In this document: positions 44,193 to 52,060 of the stretch, piece after piece
Layout: every line of letters starts with the position of its first letter
Numbering within the stretch: position 1 is the stretch's first letter
Source: Sphingomonas sp. S2M10
GTDB taxonomy: Bacteria; Pseudomonadota; Alphaproteobacteria; Sphingomonadales; Sphingomonadaceae
Direction of reading: 5' to 3'
Assembly: GCF_012650175.1 (NCBI RefSeq)
Contig: NZ_JAAILI010000008.1
Location: forward strand, 496,001-560,000
Length of the DNA stretch: 64,000 bases
Program-made: the position numbers and the translations under genes
The notes under the pieces: model-generated
Databases searched by the model: none
Told to the model about the DNA's origin: nothing
Seen by the model: the letters and a program-made list of their open reading frames with translations, nothing else

Positions 44193-45830
44193 TTAATTGT
44201 CGCCGTCGTCCTTGGCATCCTCGCGCAGTTCGGCGAGCGCTTCGTCGATTCCCTTCAGCGCCTCGGCACGCTGCGAGGGGCTGAGGCTCGACTGGGCGTC
44301 GATGGTCCGGCGGGCGTGCTGCAGGCTCATCAGCGCGCTGGTCATCGCCATCTGCTTGCTGTGTACGGCCATCCGGGCGGTGTGCTCGGCATCGAACGCC
44401 GCCATCCTGGTGGCATTGGAACTCATCGCGGCGATGCGATCGCTGCAGATGATCATCACCTGCTTGTTGCCTTCGCTGCGGTGCTCCACGGTGGGTTCGC
44501 CGCCCTTGCCGCAGGTGCCGTTGCGGATCTCCGGGATGCTTGCCTGGATCGCGGCCATATCCGGCATGTCGATTTCCTGGCGCGATCCGTCGCGCTGGAT
44601 GATCACCATCTTCTTGATGCTCTTGCCGTCGCTGACCGTCCGATCGATGCGGACGACATGATGCTTCCCGACCGGCTTCTCAGGAACGGCCGGTGCGGCG
44701 GGGGACTGCGGCGCGCGCGGCGCGGCGGGAGCAGCCGGCGATGCCGGGGCCACGGGCGCGGCGGGCTGCGTCGGCACGTCCTGTGCCTGGATGGCGGCGC
44801 TCATCTCGACGCGGATCCGGTCGGCTGCCTGGCTACCGGAGGCGGTGAGCGCGAGTGCTACCAGCGAAATGGTGGTGATCCCGGCCAGCCCCGCGCCGAT
44901 GCGGATGGGGGAAAGCTTCCGGTGGATCGAGAGCATGCGTAATCTCCCTTTGACGTCGTTGATGGTGTGGAGGTGACAAGCCGCCGAGACCGCGCCCCCA
45001 TGCGCGGACTTGACGATCGCACGGCCATAGGCATGGCGCAGTGCCTGGGCGCGGCCGGCGAGCACCAGGGCGTCGCAGGCCATTTCCTGGTCGGCCCGAA
45101 AGGCGCGGAACGCCCGCCATGCGACCGGATTGAACCAATGGGCGGCCAGCACGATCAGCGCGGCCCAGTTGGCGATCAGGTCGCCGCGCAGATGGTGGCC
45201 GAGTTCGTGGGCGAGCGCGAGATCGCGTTCCACCTCGTCATAGCGATCGGCAAAGTCGCGCGGGAAGGCGACATATTTGCGGAAGATGCCGAAGGCGAGC
45301 GGACCGTGCGCGGCATCGGTCTCGATCACCCGCACCCGCCCCTCGGCCACGGTGCGGTCCACCCGCGCCCGCGACAGCAGATTCCGGCAGAAGCGGCGAT
45401 GTGCGAACAGGTGATAGCCGAGAAACAGCAGCGCGCCGATCGCCCACAGGCCCAGCAGCAGCAGCGCGACGCTCGGCCCGCCGGGCGCATGGGTGGGCGC
45501 AACCAGCGCGGCCGGCACATGCTGGCCCGCAGCGCTCAGATCGATCTCGAGCACCGCGCTCTTGTCGATCGCCGGCGGCAGCACGGCGGGGTTCATCACC
45601 CCCATCACCACGCCCTGCCCCTGCTCGGCCGAGCGGGTGAGCGGCGCCAGCAGCTGGCTCAGCTGCCATTGCCCCGGCAGCGGCGGCAGCAGCATCCGCG
45701 CGGCGGGCAGCACCCACAGCGCATAGGCGAGCTGCGGCCCGAAGGCGCGGCGCACCGGTCCGCGAAGGGCGAGCGCGAGCAGCATCAGCAGCGTGCTGGC
45801 CGCGAGCGTTTCGATCCACCAGCCGATCAT
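44193..45830 (-). CDS. M56 family membrane metallopeptidase (BlaR1/MecR1 type)
   Basis: 545 residues. The N-terminal 340 have membrane spans and the zinc motif HELGHH (H208, E209, H212), with the flanking LRGDLIANWAALIVLAAHWFNPVAWRAFRAFRADQEMACD typical of M56 gluzincins. The C-terminal part begins with a Pro/Ala-rich linker and is followed by a periplasmic stretch with two Cys (NGTCGKGG, MIICSDR) and helical repeats. It has no penicillin-binding sensor domain, so the signal sensed is not likely a beta-lactam. It probably cleaves or triggers loss of the BlaI repressor encoded just upstream (ATGA overlap). Confidence 0.9.
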   Translation of the reverse strand: MIGWWIETLAASTLLMLLALALRGPVRRAFGPQLAYALWVLPAARMLLPPLPGQWQLSQLLAPLTRSAEQGQGVVMGVMNPAVLPPAIDKSAVLEIDLSAAGQHVPAALVAPTHAPGGPSVALLLLGLWAIGALLFLGYHLFAHRRFCRNLLSRARVDRTVAEGRVRVIETDAAHGPLAFGIFRKYVAFPRDFADRYDEVERDLALAHELGHHLRGDLIANWAALIVLAAHWFNPVAWRAFRAFRADQEMACDALVLAGRAQALRHAYGRAIVKSAHGGAVSAACHLHTINDVKGRLRMLSIHRKLSPIRIGAGLAGITTISLVALALTASGSQAADRIRVEMSAAIQAQDVPTQPAAPVAPASPAAPAAPRAPQSPAAPAVPEKPVGKHHVVRIDRTVSDGKSIKKMVIIQRDGSRQEIDMPDMAAIQASIPEIRNGTCGKGGEPTVEHRSEGNKQVMIICSDRIAAMSSNATRMAAFDAEHTARMAVHSKQMAMTSALMSLQHARRTIDAQSSLSPSQRAEALKGIDEALAELREDAKDDGDN

Positions 45831-46195
45831 TGCTTGAGCGCCTTCAGCAGCGCCTCGATCTCGGCGATGTCCTGGTCGGTGATGGCGTCGCGTTCCGCCA
45901 GATGCGCCACCAGCGGGGTCAGCCGACCGCCGAACAGCCGGTCGATCAGCTTGCGCGATTCGCCCACGACATAGTCGCCGCGGGCGACGAGCGGGCGATA
46001 GCGATAGCGCCGCCCCTCTTCCTCATGCGCGATGACGTTCTTGGCGAGCAGCCGCCCGAGCAGCGTCTTGACGGTGTTGGCGCTCCAGTCGCGATCGGCG
46101 GGCACCCGCTCGGCGACCTCCTGCGCGGTGAGCGGCGACTCTTCCCAGAGCACCTCCATCACCGCATGTTCGGCTTCGCTGATTCGCTCGGTCAT
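45827..46195 (-). CDS. BlaI/MecI/CopY family transcriptional repressor
   Basis: 122 residues. A winged-helix SEAEHAVMEVLWEESPLTAQEVAERV, DWSANTVKTLLGRLLAKNVIAHEEEGRRYRYRPLV is the BlaI/PenR signature, with the C-terminal helices used for dimerisation. It represses the operon with the M56 peptidase. Its start codon is only 10 bases from a near-perfect 17-base inverted repeat, the likely operator. Confidence 0.92.
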   Translation of the reverse strand: MTERISEAEHAVMEVLWEESPLTAQEVAERVPADRDWSANTVKTLLGRLLAKNVIAHEEEGRRYRYRPLVARGDYVVGESRKLIDRLFGGRLTPLVAHLAERDAITDQDIAEIEALLKALKQ

Positions 46196-46205
46196 ACACC
46201 CTCAC

Positions 46206-46244
46206 TGACTACGCATGTAATCGCCTTGATTACGTGTGTAGTCA
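46206..46244. promoter_or_regulatory. BlaI-type operator upstream of the M56/BlaI operon
   Basis: TGACTACGCATGTAATC (46206-46222) and GATTACGTGTGTAGTCA (46228-46244) form an inverted repeat, 15 of 17 positions complementary, with a 5-base centre. The inner core (TACN..TGTA style) is like BlaI/MecI operators. Position next to blaI makes self-repression likely. Confidence 0.8.
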
Positions 46245-46369
46245 AGGTGCTGAATACGGGATGAACCGGATGCGGCACCGCTGAAACCGTCGGGGGAATT
46301 TACACCCGTCGGGCCAGGTTAACGGCGCTTCACCATCGCACCCCGCACAACGCCGTGGATCCCGAAAAC

Positions 46370-46385
46370 TGGCACGCGCCCTGCA
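46370..46385 (+). promoter_or_regulatory. Sigma-54-type (-24/-12) promoter
   Basis: TGGCACG, four bases, CTGCA has the invariant GG-N10-GC spacing (GG 46371-46372, GC 46383-46384). It differs from the consensus TGGCACG-N4-TTGCA at one position. Two direct copies of CCGTCGGG at 46287-46294 and 46306-46313, about 85-110 bases before the predicted start, could be an activator site. Confidence 0.6.
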
Positions 46386-46395
46386 AAGTAGAAGG

Positions 46396-46500
46396 CACCC
46401 GGAGCATTCCCCAAAAATGCTCCAGCGTCCCCCAAAGACGCTTCAGGGCGGGTCGATGGTTCACCGGCATGGCCATCGACCCGCCCGCACCGGGGTTTTT
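46396..46500 (+). ncRNA. Candidate three-hairpin small RNA
   Basis: From the start predicted by the -24/-12 promoter (about 46396) the transcript has hairpin 1 (GGAGCATT/AATGCTCC, 46401-46423), hairpin 2 (AGCGTC/GACGCT, 46424-46442) and hairpin 3 (a perfect 14-bp stem, 46446-46459 with 46473-46486), then five T at 46496-46500. Hairpins 1 and 2 share exactly the 7-base loop CCCCAAA. No plausible protein is encoded. A regulatory RNA acting through C-rich loops is inferred, not shown. Confidence 0.5.
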
Positions 46501-46557
46501 CCAAGCCCCCTACAGCCTCATGCCCTCCCCTCATCCTGCGCCAACCTCGCACACCGC

Positions 46558-46652
46558 CGTCATCCCCGCGAAGGCGGGGATCCATTAATGGGCCCGGCGC
46601 GGCTCTTTCGGTGACGTCCTGGCAAATGGATTCCCGCCTTCGCGGGAATGAC
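46558..46652. repeat. Family-B palindromic repeat (copy 1)
   Basis: Arms CGTCATCCCCGCGAAGGCGG (46558-) and CCGCCTTCGCGGGAATGAC (-46652) are inverted, with about 50 bases between. The same arms occur at 47820-47916. This is a common intergenic repeat style in sphingomonads; it holds no gene. Confidence 0.9.
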
Positions 46653-46702
46653 AATCATTGCGTGAGGGCGGGCAGCGTACGAGAACGCGCAGCGCACAAA
46701 CG

Positions 46703-46731
46703 AAAAGGGCCCCCGCCATCGGCAGGAGCCC
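46703..46731 (-). terminator. Terminator after grxD (minus strand)
   Basis: On the minus strand a GC-rich stem (46721-46731 with 46707-46717, two mismatches, loop gat) is followed by four T. It lies about 29 bases after the grxD stop codon and should end the zeta-subunit/bolA/grxD transcript. Confidence 0.55.
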
Positions 46732-46759
46732 CTTCCCTTCACCCGTACGAAGCGCGTCG

Positions 46760-47092
46760 TCAGGCCGAAGCCGCGACGCCCTTGTCGGCCATCAGCTGGG
46801 TCAGCTCGCCGCTTTCGTACATTTCCATCATGATGTCCGAGCCGCCGACGAACTCGCCCTTCACATAGAGCTGGGGGATGGTCGGCCAGTCGGAAAAGGC
46901 CTTGATGCCCTGGCGGACGCCCTGGTCCTGCAGCACGTCGACGCTGTCGAACTCGACGCCAAGATGGTTGAGGATCGCCACCGCGCGGCTCGAAAAACCG
47001 CACTGGGGGAAGAGGGGGCTGCCCTTCATGAACAGCAGCACGTCGCTGCCGTCGACCAGCTGCTGGATGCGGGCCTGGGTATCGTCGGTCAT
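46760..47092 (-). CDS. grxD: Monothiol glutaredoxin (CGFS type)
   Basis: 110 residues. The active site is PQCGFS (C31), and WPTIPQLYVKGEFVGGSDIMMEMYESGEL is the glutathione-binding half. CGFS glutaredoxins carry [2Fe-2S] clusters and deliver them to other proteins, often with BolA. The bolA gene is three bases upstream, consistent with that partnership. Confidence 0.95.
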   Translation of the reverse strand: MTDDTQARIQQLVDGSDVLLFMKGSPLFPQCGFSSRAVAILNHLGVEFDSVDVLQDQGVRQGIKAFSDWPTIPQLYVKGEFVGGSDIMMEMYESGELTQLMADKGVAASA

Positions 47093-47095
47093 AGC

Positions 47096-47335
47096 TTACT
47101 CCTCGGGCGTCGCTTCGGTGGTCAGCTGGAGCGCGTGGAGCACGCCGCCCATCCGTCCACCCAGCGCCGCATAGACGGCCTGATGCTGCCGCACGCGCGG
47201 CATGCCCCGGAACATGGGGGCGACGACCCGCGCTGCATAGTGGTCGCCGTCGCCGGCGAGATCGGTGATCTCGATCTGGGCGTCGGGGATGCCGGCGCGG
47301 ATCAGCGCCTCGATCTCGGCAGCGGGCATCGGCAT
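47096..47335 (-). CDS. BolA family protein
   Basis: 79 residues. AEIEALIRAGIPDAQIEITDLAGDGDHYAARVVAPMFRGMPRVRQHQAVYAALGGRMGGVLHALQL has the BolA fold with the conserved His near the middle and the C-terminal HALQL. BolA proteins bind monothiol glutaredoxins and take part in iron-sulfur and iron regulation. It is the middle gene of a three-gene operon (zeta subunit, BolA, GrxD), with only one to three bases between genes. Confidence 0.93.
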   Translation of the reverse strand: MPMPAAEIEALIRAGIPDAQIEITDLAGDGDHYAARVVAPMFRGMPRVRQHQAVYAALGGRMGGVLHALQLTTEATPEE

Positions 47336-47336
47336 G

Positions 47337-47660
47337 TTACTTTGCTTCCATCAGCTGGCGGCGCGCCTCGACGGTCTGCTCCTCGATCGCCCGGCGCACG
47401 GTGGCGTCGTCGATCTCGACATTCGCCGCGAGCATGTCGCCGAGCAGCTTGCGGATCACGTCCTCGTCGCCGGCTTCCTCGAAATCGGCCTGGACGACCG
47501 CCTTGGCATAGGCGTCGGTTTCTTCGGGGGTGAGACCCATCCTGGCGGCGGCCCACTGGCCGAGCAGCTTGTTGCGGCGCGCGATAATGCGAAACGCCAT
47601 ATCCTCGTCGCGCGCGAACTTCGCCTCGAACGCCCGTTCGCGATCGTCGAATGTGCTCAT
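47337..47660 (-). CDS. DUF1476 protein, F1-ATPase inhibitor subunit zeta type
   Basis: 107 residues. STFDDRERAFEAKFARDEDMAFRIIARRNKLLGQWAAARMGLT is the DUF1476 opening. In Paracoccus the family member is the zeta subunit that blocks reverse rotation of the F1FO-ATP synthase. The N-terminal inhibitory helix looks intact. The start at 47660 fits the family. That it inhibits ATP synthase here is inferred from the family. Confidence 0.9.
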   Translation of the reverse strand: MSTFDDRERAFEAKFARDEDMAFRIIARRNKLLGQWAAARMGLTPEETDAYAKAVVQADFEEAGDEDVIRKLLGDMLAANVEIDDATVRRAIEEQTVEARRQLMEAK

Positions 47661-47980
47661 TACATGCCCCTTAGCTGAACTCGGGCCCGAGATAGGAGGA
47701 CGGGGCCGTGCTGGCAACGGGGGTGGTTCCGGATGGTGGGGTTGTGGTGGTTCCGTCCTCTCCCGCCATGGCAGGGCGGCCTCACTGGACAACAAGGTCC
47801 TGCGGCGCCTCCAGACTATCGTCATTCCCGCGAAGGCGGGAATCCATTCGCCTGTGCGCTGGGGTATAGAACCGCGGCTTCAGCGCCAATGGATCCCCGC
47901 CTTCGCGGGGATGACGACGTATTTTGACTATGTACAATTGCCCAGCCCCGCACGGGGAGGATTGATATGGAAACGGGCAG
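47661..47980. other. Intergenic region with a family-B repeat
   Basis: 320 bases without a convincing gene. It must hold the promoter of the zeta-bolA-grxD operon, reading left from 47660. The family-B repeat occupies 47820-47916, and I see nothing defined in the rest. Confidence 0.5.
47820..47916. repeat. Family-B palindromic repeat (copy 2)
   Basis: Arms CGTCATTCCCGCGAAGGCGG and CCGCCTTCGCGGGGATGACG are inverted around about 55 unique bases, matching copy 1 at 46558-46652 in both arms. The centres of the two copies differ. Confidence 0.9.
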
Positions 47981-48133
47981 TCAGATGCTTAGAGCGGCAC
48001 CGATCATCGCCGCGACGATTAGAAACGGCGCGAGGAACGCGGCAACACCGCCGAGCCAGCCCCATTTCCTGTAAGCGCGCCCAATCCCGAACTCCCAGAA
48101 AAACTGAAGGACTGGCTCCACTATTTCCGCCAT
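47981..48133 (-). CDS. Small hypothetical membrane protein
   Basis: 50 residues: an amphipathic N-terminus (MAEIVEPVLQFFWEFGIGRAYRKWG) and one membrane span (LGGVAAFLAPFLIVAAMIGAALSI). The composition and clean TM segment favour a real small protein. It starts four bases after the stop of the ExbD-like gene upstream on the same strand. No function is known. Confidence 0.5.
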   Translation of the reverse strand: MAEIVEPVLQFFWEFGIGRAYRKWGWLGGVAAFLAPFLIVAAMIGAALSI

Positions 48134-48137
48134 CGCA

Positions 48138-48509
48138 TCACCTATCCGGCCGAAGCGTAGGAAATGGCGGCCCAATCGGACCGGCATTGGCGTCGACTAG
48201 CGTTTTGACCTCTTTGAAGCCCGCCCGGGCTACCATTCGGCGGGCGAGGTCGATGCACCGAGCCGGGACGTGCCGATCGTGGCGAATAACGATGCTGCCT
48301 CGGGGATCAAATCGATGCTTGAGATCGTCGACAAACATCGGGGCAGTCATCGCGACATCCCCGGTCCAAAGCACGCATTTACCGTCGTCGAAGGTCACCG
48401 CCACACCATAGCTCGGCCGTTGCTGGGGCACGGCTACCGCAGGCGTTGTGCCAAGCAGGACGCTTATCATGGCGATGAAGGCTCTTTCACCCATCGTCAA
48501 ATTCTGCAC
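48138..48509 (-). CDS. Secreted protein with ExbD/TolR-like domain
   Basis: 123 residues. A signal-like N-terminus (AFIAMISVLLGTTPAVA) precedes a domain whose second half, SIVIRHDRHVPARCIDLARRMVARAGFKEVKTL, reads like the periplasmic ExbD/TolR fold (V.IR.D..V....V......AG...V). The usual N-terminal membrane helix with a proton-path Asp is not present, so this would be a soluble relative. The GTG at 48509 has GAGG upstream; the ATG at 48494 is an alternative. It is a weak assignment. Confidence 0.55.
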   Translation of the reverse strand: MQNLTMGERAFIAMISVLLGTTPAVAVPQQRPSYGVAVTFDDGKCVLWTGDVAMTAPMFVDDLKHRFDPRGSIVIRHDRHVPARCIDLARRMVARAGFKEVKTLVDANAGPIGPPFPTLRPDR

Positions 48510-48530
48510 CTTGCCTCGGTTGCATGCAAC

Positions 48531-49532
48531 CTACCCAGCAACCCGCACCACCACCTTCCCGATCACCGACCGCGCCGCCATCTTGGCGATCGCGGCGCCG
48601 CCCTCGGCGAAGGGGAACACCTCCGTCACCTGCGGCGCGATCTTGCCCTCGTTCCACAGCCGGAACAGCGTGTCGACATGCGCGCGGTTGGCCTGGGGAT
48701 CGCGCGCGGCGAAGGCGCCCCAGAACACGCCGCACACGTCGCAGCTCTTGAGCAGGGTCAAGTTGAGCGGCAGCTTCGGGATGCCCGCCGGGAAGCCGAC
48801 CACCAGATAGCGCCCTTCCCAGCCGATCGCGCGGAGTGCCGGCTCGGCATAGTCGCCGCCTACGGGGTCGTAGATCACGTCCGCGCCCTTGGGGCCGACT
48901 GCCGCCTTGAACGCCTCGGCCAGCGCCTTCGAGGCTTCCTTGTCGAGCGGCCCGCGCGGGTAGACCAGCGTCGCATCCGCCCCCGCCGCCCGTGCTGCCT
49001 CGGCCTTTTCCTCGGAGGAGACCGCCGCCACCACCGTCGCGCCATAGGCCTTGCCCAGCTCGATCGCCGCGAGCCCGACGCCGCCGGCCGCGCCCAGCAC
49101 CAGCAGCGTCTGCCCGGCCGTCAGCCTGCCGCGATCGAGCAGCGCATGGATCGTCGTCGCATAGGTGAGCAGCAGCGCCGCCCCGTCCTCGAAGCTGCGA
49201 CCCTCGGGCAGGCGGTAGAGCTGCGCCGGGCTCAGCACCAACTTCTCGACCAGCCCGCCATGGCCCGGCACCGCGATCACCCGGTCGCCCGGCGCCCAGT
49301 CGGTGACGCCTTCGCCCACCGCTTCGACCATGCCGGCGATCTCGCCGCCCGGCGCGAACGGCCGGGGCGGCTTGAACTGGTAGCGGTCCTCGATGATCAG
49401 CACGTCGGGATAGTTGATCGCGCAGGCGCGCACCGCGACCAGCACCTGGCCCTTGCCCACTTGCGGATCGGGCAGCTCTTCCAGGCTTAGAGTATCAGGT
49501 CCGCCCGACGCCTTCGACAGCAACGCCTTCAT
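48531..49532 (-). CDS. NADPH:quinone oxidoreductase family protein (zinc-free MDR)
   Basis: 333 residues of the medium-chain dehydrogenase/reductase family. [43 protein letters not shown] is the substrate domain, and [28 protein letters not shown] the NADPH-binding fold. There is no zinc-ligand Cys/His set, as usual for quinone oxidoreductases. The first 38 bases overlap the 3' end of leuD. It is a probable one-step NADPH-dependent reductase of quinones or enones. Confidence 0.92.
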   Translation of the reverse strand: MKALLSKASGGPDTLSLEELPDPQVGKGQVLVAVRACAINYPDVLIIEDRYQFKPPRPFAPGGEIAGMVEAVGEGVTDWAPGDRVIAVPGHGGLVEKLVLSPAQLYRLPEGRSFEDGAALLLTYATTIHALLDRGRLTAGQTLLVLGAAGGVGLAAIELGKAYGATVVAAVSSEEKAEAARAAGADATLVYPRGPLDKEASKALAEAFKAAVGPKGADVIYDPVGGDYAEPALRAIGWEGRYLVVGFPAGIPKLPLNLTLLKSCDVCGVFWGAFAARDPQANRAHVDTLFRLWNEGKIAPQVTEVFPFAEGGAAIAKMAARSVIGKVVVRVAG

Positions 49533-50124
49533 GTCCGCCTCCTGGAGCGATCCACGGGCGTTCATGCGCAGCCGCGGACTCGAATTTCGAAATCGCGGTA
49601 TCTTGTGCCAGCGTCATGCCGATCTCGTCCAGCCCCTGCATCAGGCAATCGCGGCGGAACGGGTCGAGCTCGAAGGCGAAGCGGTCCTGGAAGTCGGTCG
49701 TGACGGTCATCGTCTCCAGGTCGACGGTGATGGTGTTGGCGGTCGCCACCTGCACCAGCCGGTCGATCGCGTCCTGCGGCAGCACCACGGTGACGATACC
49801 GTTCTTGAAGGCGTTGCCCGAGAAGATGTCCGAGAAGCTCGGCGCGATCACCGCCTTGATGCCCATGTCCGCCAGCGCCCAGGCGGCATGCTCGCGGCTG
49901 GAGCCGCAGCCGAAATTCTCGCCTGCCACCAGGATCGGCGCGCCCGCATAGCGCGGATCGTCGAACAGATTGCCCGGCTCGGCGCGGACGCTTTCAAAGG
50001 CACCCTTGCCCAGCCCCTCGCGCGTCGTGGTCTTCAGCCAGTGCGCGGGGATGATGATATCCGTATCGATGTTCTTGGCGCCCCAGGGGTAGGCGCGGCC
50101 CGCAACCTGCTGGATCGGCTCCAT
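49495..50124 (-). CDS. leuD: 3-Isopropylmalate dehydratase small subunit
   Basis: 209 residues. [41 protein letters not shown] and [24 protein letters not shown] are LeuD. It forms the swivel domain of isopropylmalate isomerase with LeuC in leucine synthesis. The last 10-15 residues ([15 protein letters not shown]) go beyond the family and lie over the start of the oxidoreductase gene, so the stop codon is displaced. Confidence 0.95.
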   Translation of the reverse strand: MEPIQQVAGRAYPWGAKNIDTDIIIPAHWLKTTTREGLGKGAFESVRAEPGNLFDDPRYAGAPILVAGENFGCGSSREHAAWALADMGIKAVIAPSFSDIFSGNAFKNGIVTVVLPQDAIDRLVQVATANTITVDLETMTVTTDFQDRFAFELDPFRRDCLMQGLDEIGMTLAQDTAISKFESAAAHERPWIAPGGGHEGVAVEGVGRT

Positions 50125-50223
50125 CAGCGGCGCTCCGCCGACACGGTGTTCAGATGCATGGACACAGCTTTCCTAACGAATGGCCGGCGGCCATCCCGAA
50201 TTTCCGGCAATCGGCCGCCCGCG

Positions 50224-50364
50224 TCAGCGCGGTGCGACGACAGCCCGTTCCAGCGCCGGCGTGGTCTTGATCGGAGTTTCCGGCCGCGGATAGGCACCCG
50301 CATAGGCAGCGGCGACACCGCTCAGAATCGTTCCGGCAATCAATGCGACGAGCGCCTTTTTCAC
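50224..50364 (-). CDS. Small secreted protein between leuC and leuD
   Basis: 46 residues starting from a GTG at 50364: a signal-like N-terminus (MKKALVALIAGTILSGVAAAYAGA) and a short Pro/Thr-rich tail (YPRPETPIKTTPALERAVVAPR). GGGGAGAGACGCC precedes the GTG. It sits in the gap between leuC and leuD, on their strand, so it would be co-transcribed. It looks like a genuine small exported or membrane peptide with no known role. Confidence 0.6.
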   Translation of the reverse strand: MKKALVALIAGTILSGVAAAYAGAYPRPETPIKTTPALERAVVAPR

Positions 50365-50384
50365 GGCGTCTCTCCCCTTATCAG

Positions 50385-51827
50385 TTACGCGTTGTCCGCC
50401 ATCAACTCGCGAACGTCCGTCAGGTGCCCGGTCACCGCCGCCGCCGCCGCCATGGCAGGCGAGACGAGGTGGGTACGGGCACCCGGCCCCTGCCGTCCTA
50501 CGAAATTGCGATTCGAAGTGGAAGCACAACGTTCTCCGGCGGGAACCTTATCGGGATTCATCGCCAGGCACATCGAGCAGCCGGGCTCGCGCCACTGGAA
50601 GCCCGCCTCCACGAAGATCCGGTCGAGCCCTTCTTCCTCGGCCTGGCGCTTGACCAGCCCCGAGCCCGGCACGATCAGCGCCTGGCGGATGCGGTCGGCC
50701 ACCTTGCGACCCTGCACCACCGCCGCGGCGGCGCGCAGATCCTCGATCCGGCTGTTGGTGCACGATCCGATGAAGATGTGCTCGACCGGAATATCCTGCA
50801 TCGCGGTGCCGGGGGTGAGGCCCATATAGTCGAGCGAACGCTGCGCGGCGGCGCGCTTCGAGGGATCGGCGAAGCTCTCCGGATCGGGCACGACGCCCGT
50901 GATCGGCACCACGTCCTCGGGGCTGGTGCCCCAGGTGAGCGACGGTGCGATGTCCGCCGCATCCAGCGTCACGACCTTGTCGTAGCGCGCGCCCTTGTCG
51001 GTCGGGAGCGTCTGCCAATAGGCGATAGCGCGGTCCCATGCCTCGCCGGTCGGCGCCATCGGCCGCCCCTTGAGATAGTCGAAGGTCTTCTCGTCCGGCG
51101 CGATCAGGCCCGAGCGCGCACCACCCTCGATCGACATGTTGGAGATCGTCAGCCGCCCCTCGATCGAGAGGTCGCGGATCACCTCGCCGGTGAATTCGAT
51201 GACATAGCCGGTGCCGCCGGCCGCGCCGATCTTGCCGATGATCGCCAGCACCACGTCCTTGGCGCTGACCCCGTGGCCGAGCGTGCCGTCGACGCGGACT
51301 TCCATCGTCTTGGATTGCTTGAGCAACAGCGTCTGGGTGGCGAGCACATGCTCGACCTCGCTCGTGCCGATGCCGAAGGCCAGCGCCCCCAGCGCGCCAT
51401 GCGCCGAGGTGTGGCTGTCGCCGCAGACCAGCGTCGTGCCGGGCAGCGTGAAGCCCTGTTCGGGCCCGACGACATGGACGATCCCCTGCCGCGCATCGAG
51501 CGCGTCGATGTAGGGCACGCCGAAGTCGGCGACATTGCCGCGCAGCGCCGAGAGCTGGCCGGCGCTGGCCGGATCGGCGATCGGCAGCGGGTTGCCGGCG
51601 GCATCGACGCGCGGGGTGGTCGGCAGGTTGTGATCGGGCACCGCGAGGGTAAGGTCGGGGCGGCGCACCGTGCGATCGGCCGCGCGGAGGCCGGCAAAGG
51701 CCTGCGGGCTGGTGACTTCGTGGACGAGGTGCCGATCGATATAGATCAGGCAGGTGCCATCGTCTCGGCGCTCGACGACATGGTCGGCCCAGATCTTTTC
51801 GTACAAGGTGCGGGGTTCACGCGGCAT
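50385..51827 (-). CDS. leuC: 3-Isopropylmalate dehydratase large subunit
   Basis: 480 residues. Aconitase-family motifs are complete: [58 protein letters not shown], and the cluster Cys in [12 protein letters not shown] and [12 protein letters not shown]. With LeuD it isomerises 2-isopropylmalate. About 230 bases upstream to the next gene show no clear regulatory structure. Confidence 0.97.
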   Translation of the reverse strand: MPREPRTLYEKIWADHVVERRDDGTCLIYIDRHLVHEVTSPQAFAGLRAADRTVRRPDLTLAVPDHNLPTTPRVDAAGNPLPIADPASAGQLSALRGNVADFGVPYIDALDARQGIVHVVGPEQGFTLPGTTLVCGDSHTSAHGALGALAFGIGTSEVEHVLATQTLLLKQSKTMEVRVDGTLGHGVSAKDVVLAIIGKIGAAGGTGYVIEFTGEVIRDLSIEGRLTISNMSIEGGARSGLIAPDEKTFDYLKGRPMAPTGEAWDRAIAYWQTLPTDKGARYDKVVTLDAADIAPSLTWGTSPEDVVPITGVVPDPESFADPSKRAAAQRSLDYMGLTPGTAMQDIPVEHIFIGSCTNSRIEDLRAAAAVVQGRKVADRIRQALIVPGSGLVKRQAEEEGLDRIFVEAGFQWREPGCSMCLAMNPDKVPAGERCASTSNRNFVGRQGPGARTHLVSPAMAAAAAVTGHLTDVRELMADNA

Positions 51828-52060
51828 GCGCGCGCTTTAATCGAATCGTGCGCGGATGCAAGGCTGAGAGACATTTTCTACCCCATCGCGCTCGTATGCA
51901 CCAAAGGCAAGAGCAGTGCCCTGTGCCGAACATACCGAGTCTGCCGGGAAGAGGGAAGCGACCCCGTCGCGGACGACTCGAGGTGATGCAGCGCGAAAAG
52001 GCCCGCAACGGGATTGCGAGATAGTGGCGATGTCGTTGGCTGAGCGTGGCTCGTGCGGGA

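Noticed and set aside
46319..46654. Open frame on the minus strand across the RNA candidate and family-B repeat
   Set aside because: The translation is dominated by the repeat (RRRESI-type text seen from these repeats anywhere), so it is not a gene.
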